From the NCBI GenBank assembly GCA_963795665.1, contig CAWCIP010000027.1, forward strand, positions 124,001 to 188,000: a stretch of DNA of 64,000 nucleotides, read 5' to 3'. The notes beneath the pieces are model-generated. The model searched no databases, had not been told where the DNA came from, and saw only the letters and a program-made list of their open reading frames with translations. A program made the translations under genes and the position numbers. How positions within the stretch are numbered: the stretch's first letter is position 1; each line of letters begins with the position of its first letter. The DNA is from DASUPK01 sp963795665 (GTDB taxonomy: Bacteria; Actinomycetota; Thermoleophilia; Solirubrobacterales; 70-9). Below, in pieces: positions 41,949-50,340 of this stretch.

Positions 41949-42902
41949 TCAGATCGCGAAGCGGTCCAGCTCGCGCTCGAGCGCGGCGACCTTGCGCTCG
42001 CGGGACATCCCCAGTCCGGCGACCGACATCTCGTCGTAGCGGGGCGCGTCGGGGTTGCGGTAGAGCAGGCCGATGGCGAGCTGATCGTGGATCGCCGCGA
42101 GACGACGCGCGGCGACCAGGTCACTCGGGTCGTGCTCGCGGTGGTTCTTGTACATGCGCGCCACGCCTTCGTCCGCGGGTACGCCGTCGGGATGGGTCAG
42201 GAGCAGCGTCAGGTCCGGGTTCCGGCGCCACTCGTCGAAGATGTTCGGCGTGTACGTCGGGCAACGCTGCAGGACGTGGACGAAGCTGGTGCCGCGGTGC
42301 CGGGACGCCACCTTCAGCGTCTGGTACAGGTGGGCCGGATTCCAGTCCACTGTCCGCGCCACGAACGACACGTTCGGGAACCCGAGGGTCGTCTCGGAGA
42401 CGTTGAGCGGCGGCAGGATCGCGCCCTGCGGATGGGTGTTGGTGGCGAACCCCAGCGGCGTCGTCGGTGAAGTCTGCTTCTTGGTCAGACCGTAGACGCT
42501 GTTGTCGAAGACCATCACCACCAGGTCCATGTTGTAGCGGGTGGCGTGGAGCCAGTGCCCCGCGCCGATCGAGCAGCAGTCGCCGTCGCCCGTGGCGACC
42601 CAGACCTTGAGGTCGGGGCGGCGCGACTTGATGCCGCAGGCCACCGGCAGGGCGCGACCGTGGAGGCCGTGGAAGCCGTAGGCGTGCATGTAGTGCGGGA
42701 AGCGCGACGAGCAGCCGATCCCCGAGACCATCGCCAGCTTCTCGGTCGGGATCTGGTCGTCGCGGCAGATCCGCTGGACCGCCGAGAGCAAGGCGAAGTC
42801 GCCGCAGCCGGGGCACCAGCGGGCGACGCCGCCGTCGTAGTTCTCGAGCGTGAAGTAGCGCTCGGGGACGTCCAGGGTCGAGTCGGAGGGCAAGCCGAAC
42901 AT
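41949..42902 (-). CDS. korB: 2-oxoacid:ferredoxin oxidoreductase beta subunit (KorB type)
   Basis: Thiamine-diphosphate subunit of 2-oxoglutarate (or related 2-oxoacid):ferredoxin oxidoreductase. The 317 residues contain RWCPGCGDFALLSAVQR with cluster cysteines, SGIGCSSRFPHYMHAYGFH, the cofactor motif ATGDGDCCSIGAGHWLHATR with NMDLVVMVFDNSVYGLTKKQ, and SFVHVLQRCPTYTP, all typical of KorB. ATG 42902 overlaps the korA stop (TGATG). Two-subunit enzymes of this type serve the reductive or oxidative TCA cycle and need a ferredoxin, which here may be a part of the POR-like neighbours. 2-oxoglutarate is the most likely substrate by family. Confidence 0.93.
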   Translation of the reverse strand: MFGLPSDSTLDVPERYFTLENYDGGVARWCPGCGDFALLSAVQRICRDDQIPTEKLAMVSGIGCSSRFPHYMHAYGFHGLHGRALPVACGIKSRRPDLKVWVATGDGDCCSIGAGHWLHATRYNMDLVVMVFDNSVYGLTKKQTSPTTPLGFATNTHPQGAILPPLNVSETTLGFPNVSFVARTVDWNPAHLYQTLKVASRHRGTSFVHVLQRCPTYTPNIFDEWRRNPDLTLLLTHPDGVPADEGVARMYKNHREHDPSDLVAARRLAAIHDQLAIGLLYRNPDAPRYDEMSVAGLGMSRERKVAALERELDRFAI

Positions 42903-44818
42903 CACGCGACTCCTCGCTCGTCGCGGCGGGCGGGCGACCCGAGCAGCGGGCGGAGCGCTTCCGCGATCTCGCCTGGGCCGAAGGGTCTTCCGCGCACCGA
43001 CGACCAGCAGTCGATGTCGATCAGGGTGCGCTCGCGCAGGATCTGCGCGAGCTGGGCGCGGCGCCGGGCTTCCGGCGTCATCGACGGAGCGTCCGGATCG
43101 TCGCTGTAGTTGATCTCGACCGTCAGCACCTTCTTGAAGCGCCGGAAGATCTCCGTCAGGCCCGGTTCGAGCGGCGACAGGAAGCGCAGGTGGAGGGCGG
43201 CCACGTCGTGCCCCTCCGCGCGCAGCCCGTCGACCGCCTCTTCGATCGCGCCCCGGGTCGAGCCCCAGCCGACGACCAGCAGGTCGCCCTTCTCGGCGCC
43301 GTAGGGAACGGGCGGCTTGAGGGTCTGCGCCAGCGCCGCCAGCTTGCGGCTGCGCATGTCGCACCCCTCCTGGTTGGACTTCGGGTCGTAGGCGACCTTG
43401 CCCCAGCGCGTGTGCGCCAGGCCGGTGACCACGTACTCGCCGCCGCGCCGGCCCGGGACCGGGCGCGTCGACAGGCCGGTCTCGGCGTCCCAGTCGAACG
43501 GGGCCAGGCCCTCCGGCCAGGGCGACTGGTCGACCTCCGGCGCGATCCACTCCGGCTGGGCCTTCGGGCGCGGGAAGGACGAGACCCCGGTGGCGAGATT
43601 GGCGTCGGTGAGCAGGATGACCGGCGTGCGGAACTCCTCGGCCAGCTGCCGGGCGAGGATGACGAAGTGGAAGCACTCTTCGATCGTCGACGGCGCCAGG
43701 ACCACCTTCGGGGTGTCGCCGGGTTGGCCGTAGAGCGCCGCCAGGAGATCGCCCTGCTCGACCTTGGTCGGCAGGCCGGTCGAGGGCCCGCCGCGCTGGA
43801 CCAGGACCACCACGAGCGGGATCTCGGCCATGGTGGCGAAGCCCAGGAACTCCGTCTTGAGCGCCAGGCCGGGGCCCGAGGTCACCGTGCACGCCGTCTT
43901 GCCGGCGTAGCTCGCCCCGATGGCGAAGCCGACCGCGGCGATCTCGTCCTCGGCCTGGTGCAGGAACCCGCCGACGCCGGGGAAGGAGCGGCCGAGGAAG
44001 TGCGACACCGAGGTCGCCGGCGTGATCGGGTACATCGCCAGCACCTCCATGCCGGAGGCCATGATCCCCAGGCCGACGGCCTGGTTGCCGTTCATCACCA
44101 CCTGCGGCCCGCTCGAGGGCGCGGCCGGCACCTCCCAGGCGAACGGGACGTGCTCCTCGGCGAACGCGAACCCGCGGCGCACGAGCTCCTGGTTGACCTG
44201 GACGACCTCCGGCCCCTTGCGGCCGAGGACGGCCTCGACCTCCTCGAGCGCCTTGTCCATGCCGCGCCCGAAGACCTGGCACAACATCCCGACCACGAAC
44301 ATGTTCTTGCCCACGCGCGCGTCGGGGACCAGCTCGAGGCAGGCCTTCTCGAGCGGCAGCTCGATGATCTCCAGGCCCTGGGCGCGGAACTCGGCGACCG
44401 CCTCCCGGTATTGGGTCCGGATCTCCTCTTGCGGATCCTCCGCCCACTTGTTCTCGAGCAGGACCACCGTTCCCGGGCCGTAGGCGCCGTTCTCGATCCG
44501 TCCGTAGAGGACCTGCTCGTTGAAGGCGACCGCCAGGTGCGCGCGCTCGCCGCGATTGGTCACCGGCCGGCTGGCGAACCGGACCCGGATCCCCGAGGCT
44601 CCGGCGCGCGACCGCGCCGGGGGCTTGATCTCGGCCGGGATGATCTCGACGGTCCAGACGCCGTTGCCGAGCTTCGCCGACACGGTCCCCAGGGTCTGGC
44701 CGGCCTTCTGCGCCCCCTCGCCCGAGTCGGAGACGATCTCGACGATCCTCTCGTCGACCCGCTTCCTCTCCACGGCCCGCCGCGTGCCGACGGTTCCTGT
44801 CTTTGCTGATGCGGTCAT
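42902..44818 (-). CDS. korA: 2-oxoacid:ferredoxin oxidoreductase alpha subunit (KorA type, gamma-alpha fusion)
   Basis: A 638-residue fusion of the gamma domain (about 80-230: HLAVAFNEQVLYGRIENGAY, ELVPDARVGKNMFVVGMLCQ) and the alpha domain (MNGNQAVGLGIMASGMEVLA, YPITPATSVSHFL, HQAEDEIAAVGFAIGASYAG, TSGPGLALKTEFLGFATMAE, VQRGGPSTGLPTKVEQGDLL). The YPITP and GPSTGLPTK motifs mark 2-oxoglutarate-type enzymes. ATG 44818 has GAGGAG five bases upstream; the frame goes further upstream but overlaps the hemerythrin gene. It is second in the operon, 25 bases after hemerythrin. Confidence 0.94.
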   Translation of the reverse strand: MTASAKTGTVGTRRAVERKRVDERIVEIVSDSGEGAQKAGQTLGTVSAKLGNGVWTVEIIPAEIKPPARSRAGASGIRVRFASRPVTNRGERAHLAVAFNEQVLYGRIENGAYGPGTVVLLENKWAEDPQEEIRTQYREAVAEFRAQGLEIIELPLEKACLELVPDARVGKNMFVVGMLCQVFGRGMDKALEEVEAVLGRKGPEVVQVNQELVRRGFAFAEEHVPFAWEVPAAPSSGPQVVMNGNQAVGLGIMASGMEVLAMYPITPATSVSHFLGRSFPGVGGFLHQAEDEIAAVGFAIGASYAGKTACTVTSGPGLALKTEFLGFATMAEIPLVVVLVQRGGPSTGLPTKVEQGDLLAALYGQPGDTPKVVLAPSTIEECFHFVILARQLAEEFRTPVILLTDANLATGVSSFPRPKAQPEWIAPEVDQSPWPEGLAPFDWDAETGLSTRPVPGRRGGEYVVTGLAHTRWGKVAYDPKSNQEGCDMRSRKLAALAQTLKPPVPYGAEKGDLLVVGWGSTRGAIEEAVDGLRAEGHDVAALHLRFLSPLEPGLTEIFRRFKKVLTVEINYSDDPDAPSMTPEARRRAQLAQILRERTLIDIDCWSSVRGRPFGPGEIAEALRPLLGSPARRDERGVA

Positions 44819-44843
44819 GGATTCTCCTCGCGGGCGTCCCGCT

Positions 44844-45305
44844 TCAGGACCGTCCGCCGATGTCACTGTAGAAAGCCTCGGCGAAGAGCTGCTCCTCGTC
44901 GGCCTCGTGCCGGGCCAGCGCTTCGGCGAGCTCGCTGACGCCGCCCAGGACGATGGCGACCGGACCGGCGAGGCAGCTCGCGATCTCCGAGCGCAGGCGG
45001 TCGAGCTGAGCCAGCATCTCGCGGTGCTCCTCGAACAGGCGCTGCACGTTGGGAAGCCGGTGGGCGGCGCCTTCGCGCACGATCTCGTGCATGCCGTCCG
45101 GTCCCTCCTCGGTCTCGAAGTGCGCCACGAGCAGGGCGCGAAGCTCGTCGAGCTGGCGCCCGATCCGGGCGAGATCGGCGGATCCGGCCAGGTCCGCCAG
45201 CAGCGCGTCGAGCTGCCGGTGCTCCTGGTCGATGCGACGGCGCGCCGCGCGACCGCCGTCGGTCGTGTCGGCGCCGGACGCCGGAGAGACGGGAGTGCGA
45301 CCCAT
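44844..45305 (-). CDS. Hemerythrin-like HHE domain protein, first gene of the kor-rnf operon
   Basis: A 153-residue helical protein with the di-iron ligand pattern of hemerythrins: DQEHRQLDALL, LVAHFETEEGPDGMHEIV, FEEHREMLAQLDRL and ALARHEADEEQLFAEAFYSD. Such proteins bind oxygen, nitric oxide or iron. ATG 45305 has GAGGAGG six bases upstream. It stands 25 bases before korA on the same strand, so it is probably the first gene of the operon and may protect or signal for the oxygen-sensitive Kor and Rnf enzymes; that is inference. The 190-base leader holds a short inverted repeat, GATTC-N8-GAATC (45381-45398). Confidence 0.8.
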   Translation of the reverse strand: MGRTPVSPASGADTTDGGRAARRRIDQEHRQLDALLADLAGSADLARIGRQLDELRALLVAHFETEEGPDGMHEIVREGAAHRLPNVQRLFEEHREMLAQLDRLRSEIASCLAGPVAIVLGGVSELAEALARHEADEEQLFAEAFYSDIGGRS

Positions 45306-45497
45306 AGGGCTCCTCCTCGAAGACGACTTCGGACCTGCGATCGACTCGGGCTCGCGGCGACCCGCGAGATTCAGGCCCGTGATTCCCCGTCGAGAATCGT
45401 GCGCCAAGGCCGGCGGCAGGAACACACCCGCGCGAGGGGCCGCCCCGCCCGCGCGCCGGGGTGGCCCGCTCGGCTCACGCTCCCGTTCGGTGCTTCG
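45306..45497. promoter_or_regulatory. Leader region of the kor-rnf operon
   Basis: 192 bases between the CLC gene stop and the hemerythrin start, both on the minus strand. It is the only sizeable gap ahead of a 15-kb operon, so the main promoter is expected here. I see the inverted repeat GATTC-N8-GAATC at 45381-45398 as a possible operator and no convincing sigma-70 hexamers. Confidence 0.35.
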
Positions 45498-47306
45498 CTA
45501 GTCCAGGTAGAGCTCGGAGGCCTCGACGGCGGCGTCGGCGAGACGGCGGCGGGTGATGATCCCCTCGACCCGGTCGATCGAGGCGGCCGGCGAGCCGTCG
45601 GTGACGACCGCGACCCGCGCTCCCCGCGAGCGCATCTTGGTCATGACGTCGAACAGCGACTCCTGGCGACCCACGGCCACCCAGCCCGGATCCGCGAGAT
45701 CAGCCACCGTCCCGCCCGGCGCACCCCGGTGCCACGCCCGCAGCGCGCTCTCGACCGCGACGATCCCGGCGATCCGCTCGCCGTCGCGCACCAGCATCAC
45801 CCGCGGTGCGCCGTCGCGCGCGAAGACGGCCACGAGGTCGGCCAGCGGCAGCGTCGCGGCGACCGGACCGAAGTCGGTGGTCATCATCTCGCACGCGCGG
45901 CGCACGAACTGCGGGTTGGTGCGCAGCACGTCCGGGATGTAGCGGCCGCGCCGCTGCAGCTTCACCGTGTAGATGCTGCCCTGCGAGAGCACCTTGCGGA
46001 CGCCGTAGGCGATCGCCACCGTCACCGTCATGGGCACGATGACGCTGTAGTCGAGCGTCATCTCGAAGATCATGACGATCGCGGCCATCGCGGCTCCCGT
46101 CGAGCCGCCGACCGCGCCCGCCATACCGGCCAGGGCGAAGACCGGCGGGTGGATGCCGGCGCCGGGGAAGAGGTCCGCGAGCACGGTGCCGTAGGCCGCC
46201 CCGGCGGTCGCGCCGAGGAACAGGGCGGGCGAGAAGATCCCACCCGAAGCGCCGGAGCCCAGAGTGAGAGAGGTCGCGAGCAGCTTCGACCCCAGCAGGA
46301 GAGCGAGGAAGGAGACCGGCAGGGCCGTCCCGGAGAGCAGGTCCTGGACCGTCGCGTAGCCCACGCCCTCGACGTAGTAGTGACCGTAGGCCGTCATCAG
46401 TCCGTACATCAGCAGGCCGACGCCGAGCATGCCGGTGAGATGCTGGCCCCAGTAACCGCCGCGGACCCGCTTGACGAAGAAGTCTTCGGCGCCGTAGATC
46501 GCCTTGATGAACAGCGCCGACACGCCGCCCATGACCAGGCCCAGCCCCACGTAGGCGAGCAGGAGGAGCGGCGCCGTGACCTGGAAGGAGGGGATCTCGA
46601 GCGCCGGCACGACGAACGACGGGTGCGGCCCGAAGAACAGGCGGCCGACGTAGGTCGCGGTCGCGGTCGAGATCGCCACCGGGACGAGCGTGCGCGCGCT
46701 CACCTCGTGCATCATGATCTCGAGCACGAACAGCACGCCTCCGACCGGCGTGTTGAAGGTCGCGGCGATGCCGGCGCCCGCGCCGCCGGCGATCAGGGCG
46801 ATGCGTTGCCAGGCCGGCAGGCGCAGCCACTGGCCGACCGCCGATCCGAACGACGATCCGATCTGGATGATCGGGCCCTCGCGTCCGATCGAGCCGCCGC
46901 TGCCGATCGACAGCGCCGACGCCAGCGACTTGATCACCGCCACCACCGGGCGGATCCGGCCGCGGTTGTAGTAGATGGCGTCCATCACCTCGGGCACGCC
47001 GTGGCCCTTCGCCTCCGGCGCCCAGGTCTTGACCAGGAAGACGACGCCCGCGGCCCCGATCACCGGGACCAGGACGACCCACGCGCCCCACGGCGACGGC
47101 GGCGTGTGGACGTTGGCGTCGTAGCTGAGCGACCACGTCCCGAGGAACAGCAGGTTGTGGAACAGCGCGATCAGCGCGCGGAAGGCGGCGGCACCCAGTC
47201 CCGCCACCACGCCGATCCCCGCCGACAGGAGCGAGAAGGCGAGCGGGGTCAGGGTGCGGTTCGGTACCCGGCCGGCGCCGTTGTCGACGCTTCCTGTCGT
47301 CGTCAC
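45498..47306 (-). CDS. CLC chloride channel or H+/Cl- exchanger with C-terminal CBS pair
   Basis: A 602-residue membrane protein with the CLC pore signatures GSGGSIGREGPIIQIGSS (gating Glu present), GSGASGGIFSPALFLGATAG and the GxxxP region, over about 16 membrane segments, followed by two CBS domains (about 475-600: MTTDFGPVAATLPLADLVAV, DVMTKMRSRGARVAVVTDGS), which sense nucleotides. The gating Glu suggests either channel or exchanger; the proton-path Glu cannot be judged by eye. GTG 47306 is the start. It may help charge balance or acid resistance. It reads toward the kor-rnf operon with a 192-base gap. Confidence 0.93.
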   Translation of the reverse strand: MTTTGSVDNGAGRVPNRTLTPLAFSLLSAGIGVVAGLGAAAFRALIALFHNLLFLGTWSLSYDANVHTPPSPWGAWVVLVPVIGAAGVVFLVKTWAPEAKGHGVPEVMDAIYYNRGRIRPVVAVIKSLASALSIGSGGSIGREGPIIQIGSSFGSAVGQWLRLPAWQRIALIAGGAGAGIAATFNTPVGGVLFVLEIMMHEVSARTLVPVAISTATATYVGRLFFGPHPSFVVPALEIPSFQVTAPLLLLAYVGLGLVMGGVSALFIKAIYGAEDFFVKRVRGGYWGQHLTGMLGVGLLMYGLMTAYGHYYVEGVGYATVQDLLSGTALPVSFLALLLGSKLLATSLTLGSGASGGIFSPALFLGATAGAAYGTVLADLFPGAGIHPPVFALAGMAGAVGGSTGAAMAAIVMIFEMTLDYSVIVPMTVTVAIAYGVRKVLSQGSIYTVKLQRRGRYIPDVLRTNPQFVRRACEMMTTDFGPVAATLPLADLVAVFARDGAPRVMLVRDGERIAGIVAVESALRAWHRGAPGGTVADLADPGWVAVGRQESLFDVMTKMRSRGARVAVVTDGSPAASIDRVEGIITRRRLADAAVEASELYLD

Positions 47307-47350
47307 CGCTCTGTCTCCGCTCCTACGCTATACCGGCGCGGGCGGACCGC

Positions 47351-47845
47351 TCAGCGGACGTGCTCGAAGACTCCCAGGTCGCGGTTCTTGCGCACGTTGT
47401 CCCAGGGGAAGTAGCGGCCGTTCATCGCGACGTAGACGCCGGGTGCGAGGACCTGGGCGAACGACAGAGCGCTGCCGAGGTTGAACAGCCCGTCCGAGCT
47501 GCCGAAGGCGAACGGGATCATCGCGCCGGTCATCACCACGGTCTTCCCCGATCCCTCCAGCTGGCGCGCCAGGACCGCGGCGCTCTGGGCCATGGTGTCG
47601 GTGCCGTGGGTGATCACGATCTGGCTCTCCGCGGCGTGCAGGCAGATCGACGCCAGCGCCTCGCGGTCCTCGTCGCTGAGATCCAGGGAGTCCCGCAACA
47701 TGGTCGTGCGGACTTCCACTTCGAGACGGCAACGGCCGAGCTTGAGCATCTGCGGCACGTGGGTGTTCTCGAAGTCGAGCCGCCCGTAGAGCTCGTCGTA
47801 CTCCTTGTCGAACGTCCCGCCCGTGGCGAGGATCAGGATGGACAT
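47351..47845 (-). CDS. Short asparaginase-domain protein (N-terminal domain only)
   Basis: A 164-residue protein matching only the first domain of type I/II L-asparaginases: ILATGGTFDKEYDE with the nucleophile Thr, ITHGTDTMAQSAAVLARQLE with the second Thr-Asp pair, and VVMTGAMIPFAFGSSDGLFN. The usual C-terminal domain (about 130 residues) is absent, and the gene ends cleanly in DLGVFEHVR, so this is the known short family and not a break. Amidase activity is likely but not shown. ATG 47845 is preferred (GGGGGG upstream); GTG 47854 is the alternative. Confidence 0.8.
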   Translation of the reverse strand: MSILILATGGTFDKEYDELYGRLDFENTHVPQMLKLGRCRLEVEVRTTMLRDSLDLSDEDREALASICLHAAESQIVITHGTDTMAQSAAVLARQLEGSGKTVVMTGAMIPFAFGSSDGLFNLGSALSFAQVLAPGVYVAMNGRYFPWDNVRKNRDLGVFEHVR

Positions 47846-47892
47846 CGGCTGCACCCCCCGGATCGATGGCTGCCGATTCTCTCACCCGGCCG

Positions 47893-48663
47893 TCAGGCGG
47901 GCGGCTCTCCGGCGACGGCGAGGCCCGCCGCCGCCGCCCGGTCGAGCAGGACATCGAGCTCGCCCGGCCGCGGATCCACGCGGGCCGCCGGCAGGTCCGG
48001 GTCCGGCATCCCCGGCCCGAACACGCCCTTCACCGCCGCGGCCTTCGCCGTCCCCGCGGCCAGGAAGAGCACCGCGTGCGCGGCGTCGAGCACGGGCAGG
48101 GTCAGGGTCAGGCGGATCGTCGCGAGGGCGGGCACCGGATTGGCGACCGCCAGCCGCGCCGTCTCTTCGAGCGCCGGAGTCCCGGGGAACAGCGAAGCGG
48201 TGTGCCCGTCGTCGCCCAGACCGAGCAGGACCAGGTCGAAGCGCGGCAGCTCGCCGGCTCCGGGAGCGAGCTCGCGCCGCAACGTCGCCTCGTAGGCCGA
48301 CGCCGCGGCCTCCGGCGCGAGCTCGGTCGGCCAGCGGTGGACCCGGGCGGGTGGCACGAGGTCGAGCAGCCCGGTCGCGCGCGCCGTACCGAAGTTGCTT
48401 CGGGGGTCGTCGGGGGGGACCGTCCGCTCGTCGCCCCAGAAGAGAGCCACCCGCGTCCAGTCCAGCTCCGGCCGCGCCTCCCGCGCCAGCAGGCCGTAGA
48501 GCCCGTTCGGGGTGGCGCCGCCGGACAGCGCCCAGCGCGCCCGGCCGCGGCGCTCGATCGCCGCGCGCAGCCGTTCGAGCACGAGCTGGGCGCCCCGGCG
48601 GGCGAGCGCGGCGGAGTCGGCGACGACCTCCACCCGGGCCCGCCGGCGGTCAAGCCGGGTCAT
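47893..48663 (-). CDS. pgl: 6-phosphogluconolactonase
   Basis: Second step of the oxidative pentose phosphate pathway: hydrolysis of 6-phosphogluconolactone. The 256-residue protein (from ATG 48663; GTG 48681 would give 262) has the DevB-type motifs WALSGGATPNGLYGLLA, RVALFWGDERTVPPDDPRSN and LVLLGLGDDGHTASLFPGT. It overlaps the end of zwf by 14 bases, so the two enzymes of consecutive steps are co-translated. Confidence 0.92.
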   Translation of the reverse strand: MTRLDRRRARVEVVADSAALARRGAQLVLERLRAAIERRGRARWALSGGATPNGLYGLLAREARPELDWTRVALFWGDERTVPPDDPRSNFGTARATGLLDLVPPARVHRWPTELAPEAAASAYEATLRRELAPGAGELPRFDLVLLGLGDDGHTASLFPGTPALEETARLAVANPVPALATIRLTLTLPVLDAAHAVLFLAAGTAKAAAVKGVFGPGMPDPDLPAARVDPRPGELDVLLDRAAAAGLAVAGEPPA

Positions 48664-50161
48664 GCCACGTGCGCCCGTCACGGGCGAGCAGATCGCGCGC
48701 CGAGTCGGGTCCCCAGGAGCCCGCCACGTAGTTCGGGAACGAGCGCGGCGGCACGGTGGCCCAGGCGTCGAGCACCGGCTGCACGATGCGCCAGCCCGCC
48801 TCGACCGCGTCGGCGCGCTGGAACAGGGTCGAGTCCCCGCACATGGCGTCGTAGAGCAGCGTCTCGTAGCCGGTCGAGGGTGTGCGCCCGAAGTAGTCGG
48901 CGTAGGAGAAGCGCATGTCCACCGAGCCGACCTTCTCGAGCGGACCCGGGACCTTGGCTCCGAAGCGCAGCGCGATCCCCTCCTCCGGCTGGATCGAGAT
49001 CACCAGCTGGTTGGGCTCGGGATCGCTGTCGCCGCGGAAGAGCTTGAGCGGCGGGCTCTTGAAGCGGATCACCACCTCCGTCGAGCGCAGCGGCAGGCGC
49101 TTGCCGGTGCGCAGGTAGAAGGGCACCCCGGCCCAGCGCCAGTTGTCGATGCCGAGCTTCAACGCGACGTAGGTCTCGACGCCCGACGTCGGCGCCACGT
49201 CGGGCTCCTCGCGGTAACCCGGCACTCGCCCGACGTCGGGCACCCGTCCGCCGCCGTATTGCCCCCGGACGGTGTCGCGCAGCACGTCCTCCGGATCGAG
49301 CGGCCGGACGGCGGCGAGGAGCTTGGCCTTCTCGTCGCGCACCGGCTCGGCGTCGAACGAGGTCGGCGGCTCCATGCCGGTCAGCGCCAGGAGCTGGAAC
49401 AGGTGGTTGGGCACCATGTCGCGCAGCGCGCCCGCCTCCTCGTAGTAGCGCCCGCGGTGCTCGACCCCCAGGTCCTCGGCGACGGTGATCTGGACGTGGT
49501 CGACGAAGCCGCGGTTCCAGATCGGCTCGAAGATGCCGTTGACGAAGCGGAAGAAGAGGAGGTTCTGAACCGTGTCCTTGCCCATGTAGTGGTCGATGCG
49601 CAGGATCTGCTTCTCGTCGGCCACCCGGAGCAGGCGCGCCGTCAGCTCCCGGGCGGAATCGAGATCGTGTCCGAACGGCTTCTCGACGATCACCCGCCGC
49701 TCGCCGCCGCGGCTGCCGTCGAGCAGGCCGAGCCCGCCGATCGTCTCGACCAGGCCGCCGAAGAAGGTCGGGGGTGTCGCGAGGTAGAAGAGGATGTCGC
49801 CGCCGGAGCGGGCGGGGCCGCCGAGCTCCTCGAGCTTGGCGGCGAGCTGCCTGAGGTGCTCCTCCTCGTCGAACTTGCCGGCCACGAAGTGCGCGGCGGA
49901 GGTGACGCGGCGCCCGAGCTCGGTCTCGTAGCCGTCGCCGAAGTGCTCGGCCAGGGCCTCGGCCATCCGGGTGCGGAAGGCCTCGTCGGTCCAGTCCGAC
50001 AGCGCGTAGCCGACCACCGCGAGGTCCTCCGGCAGCAGCCCCTGCGCGGCCAGGTTGTAGAGCGCCGGGAAGAGCTTGCGCCGGGTCAGGTCGCCCGAGG
50101 CGCCGAAGATCACCAGCAGGGTGGGCGGCGCGGCCGGCGCCCGGGCCGGCTCGGCGCTCAA
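48650..50161 (-). CDS. zwf: Glucose-6-phosphate dehydrogenase
   Basis: First step of the oxidative pentose phosphate (and Entner-Doudoroff) pathway, making NADPH. The 503-residue protein has the nucleotide motif VIFGASGDLTRRKLFPALYN, the active-site RIDHYMGKDTVQNLLFFRF, NRGFVDHVQITVAEDLGVEH and VPFYLRTGKRLP. Start codon is TTG at 50161, with GGAG nine bases upstream; no ATG is near. The next gene upstream ends 179 bases away, so zwf-pgl probably has its own promoter in 50162-50340, though I see no clear hexamers. Confidence 0.95.
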   Translation of the reverse strand: MSAEPARAPAAPPTLLVIFGASGDLTRRKLFPALYNLAAQGLLPEDLAVVGYALSDWTDEAFRTRMAEALAEHFGDGYETELGRRVTSAAHFVAGKFDEEEHLRQLAAKLEELGGPARSGGDILFYLATPPTFFGGLVETIGGLGLLDGSRGGERRVIVEKPFGHDLDSARELTARLLRVADEKQILRIDHYMGKDTVQNLLFFRFVNGIFEPIWNRGFVDHVQITVAEDLGVEHRGRYYEEAGALRDMVPNHLFQLLALTGMEPPTSFDAEPVRDEKAKLLAAVRPLDPEDVLRDTVRGQYGGGRVPDVGRVPGYREEPDVAPTSGVETYVALKLGIDNWRWAGVPFYLRTGKRLPLRSTEVVIRFKSPPLKLFRGDSDPEPNQLVISIQPEEGIALRFGAKVPGPLEKVGSVDMRFSYADYFGRTPSTGYETLLYDAMCGDSTLFQRADAVEAGWRIVQPVLDAWATVPPRSFPNYVAGSWGPDSARDLLARDGRTWHDPA

Positions 50162-50340
50162 GTCCTCGGCTCCAGCTCGGCCGGGCCCCGCGCCCTGTCG
50201 CCGCCCATCCTGCCGAGCTCCACCCAGCCGATCTTCATCTTCGAGTCCCCCTTCGTCCCGGAGAGGTCCGGGCCTTCGATCTTAGACGCTCGGGTGGGGC
50301 GCGGCGGCACACCGCGGAAACGAAGCGGCGACGGGAGGGG

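Noticed and set aside
45381..45398. GATTC-N8-GAATC inverted repeat as a defined operator
   Set aside because: Arms of only five bases are expected by chance in such a window; mentioned only as a possible site in the leader.
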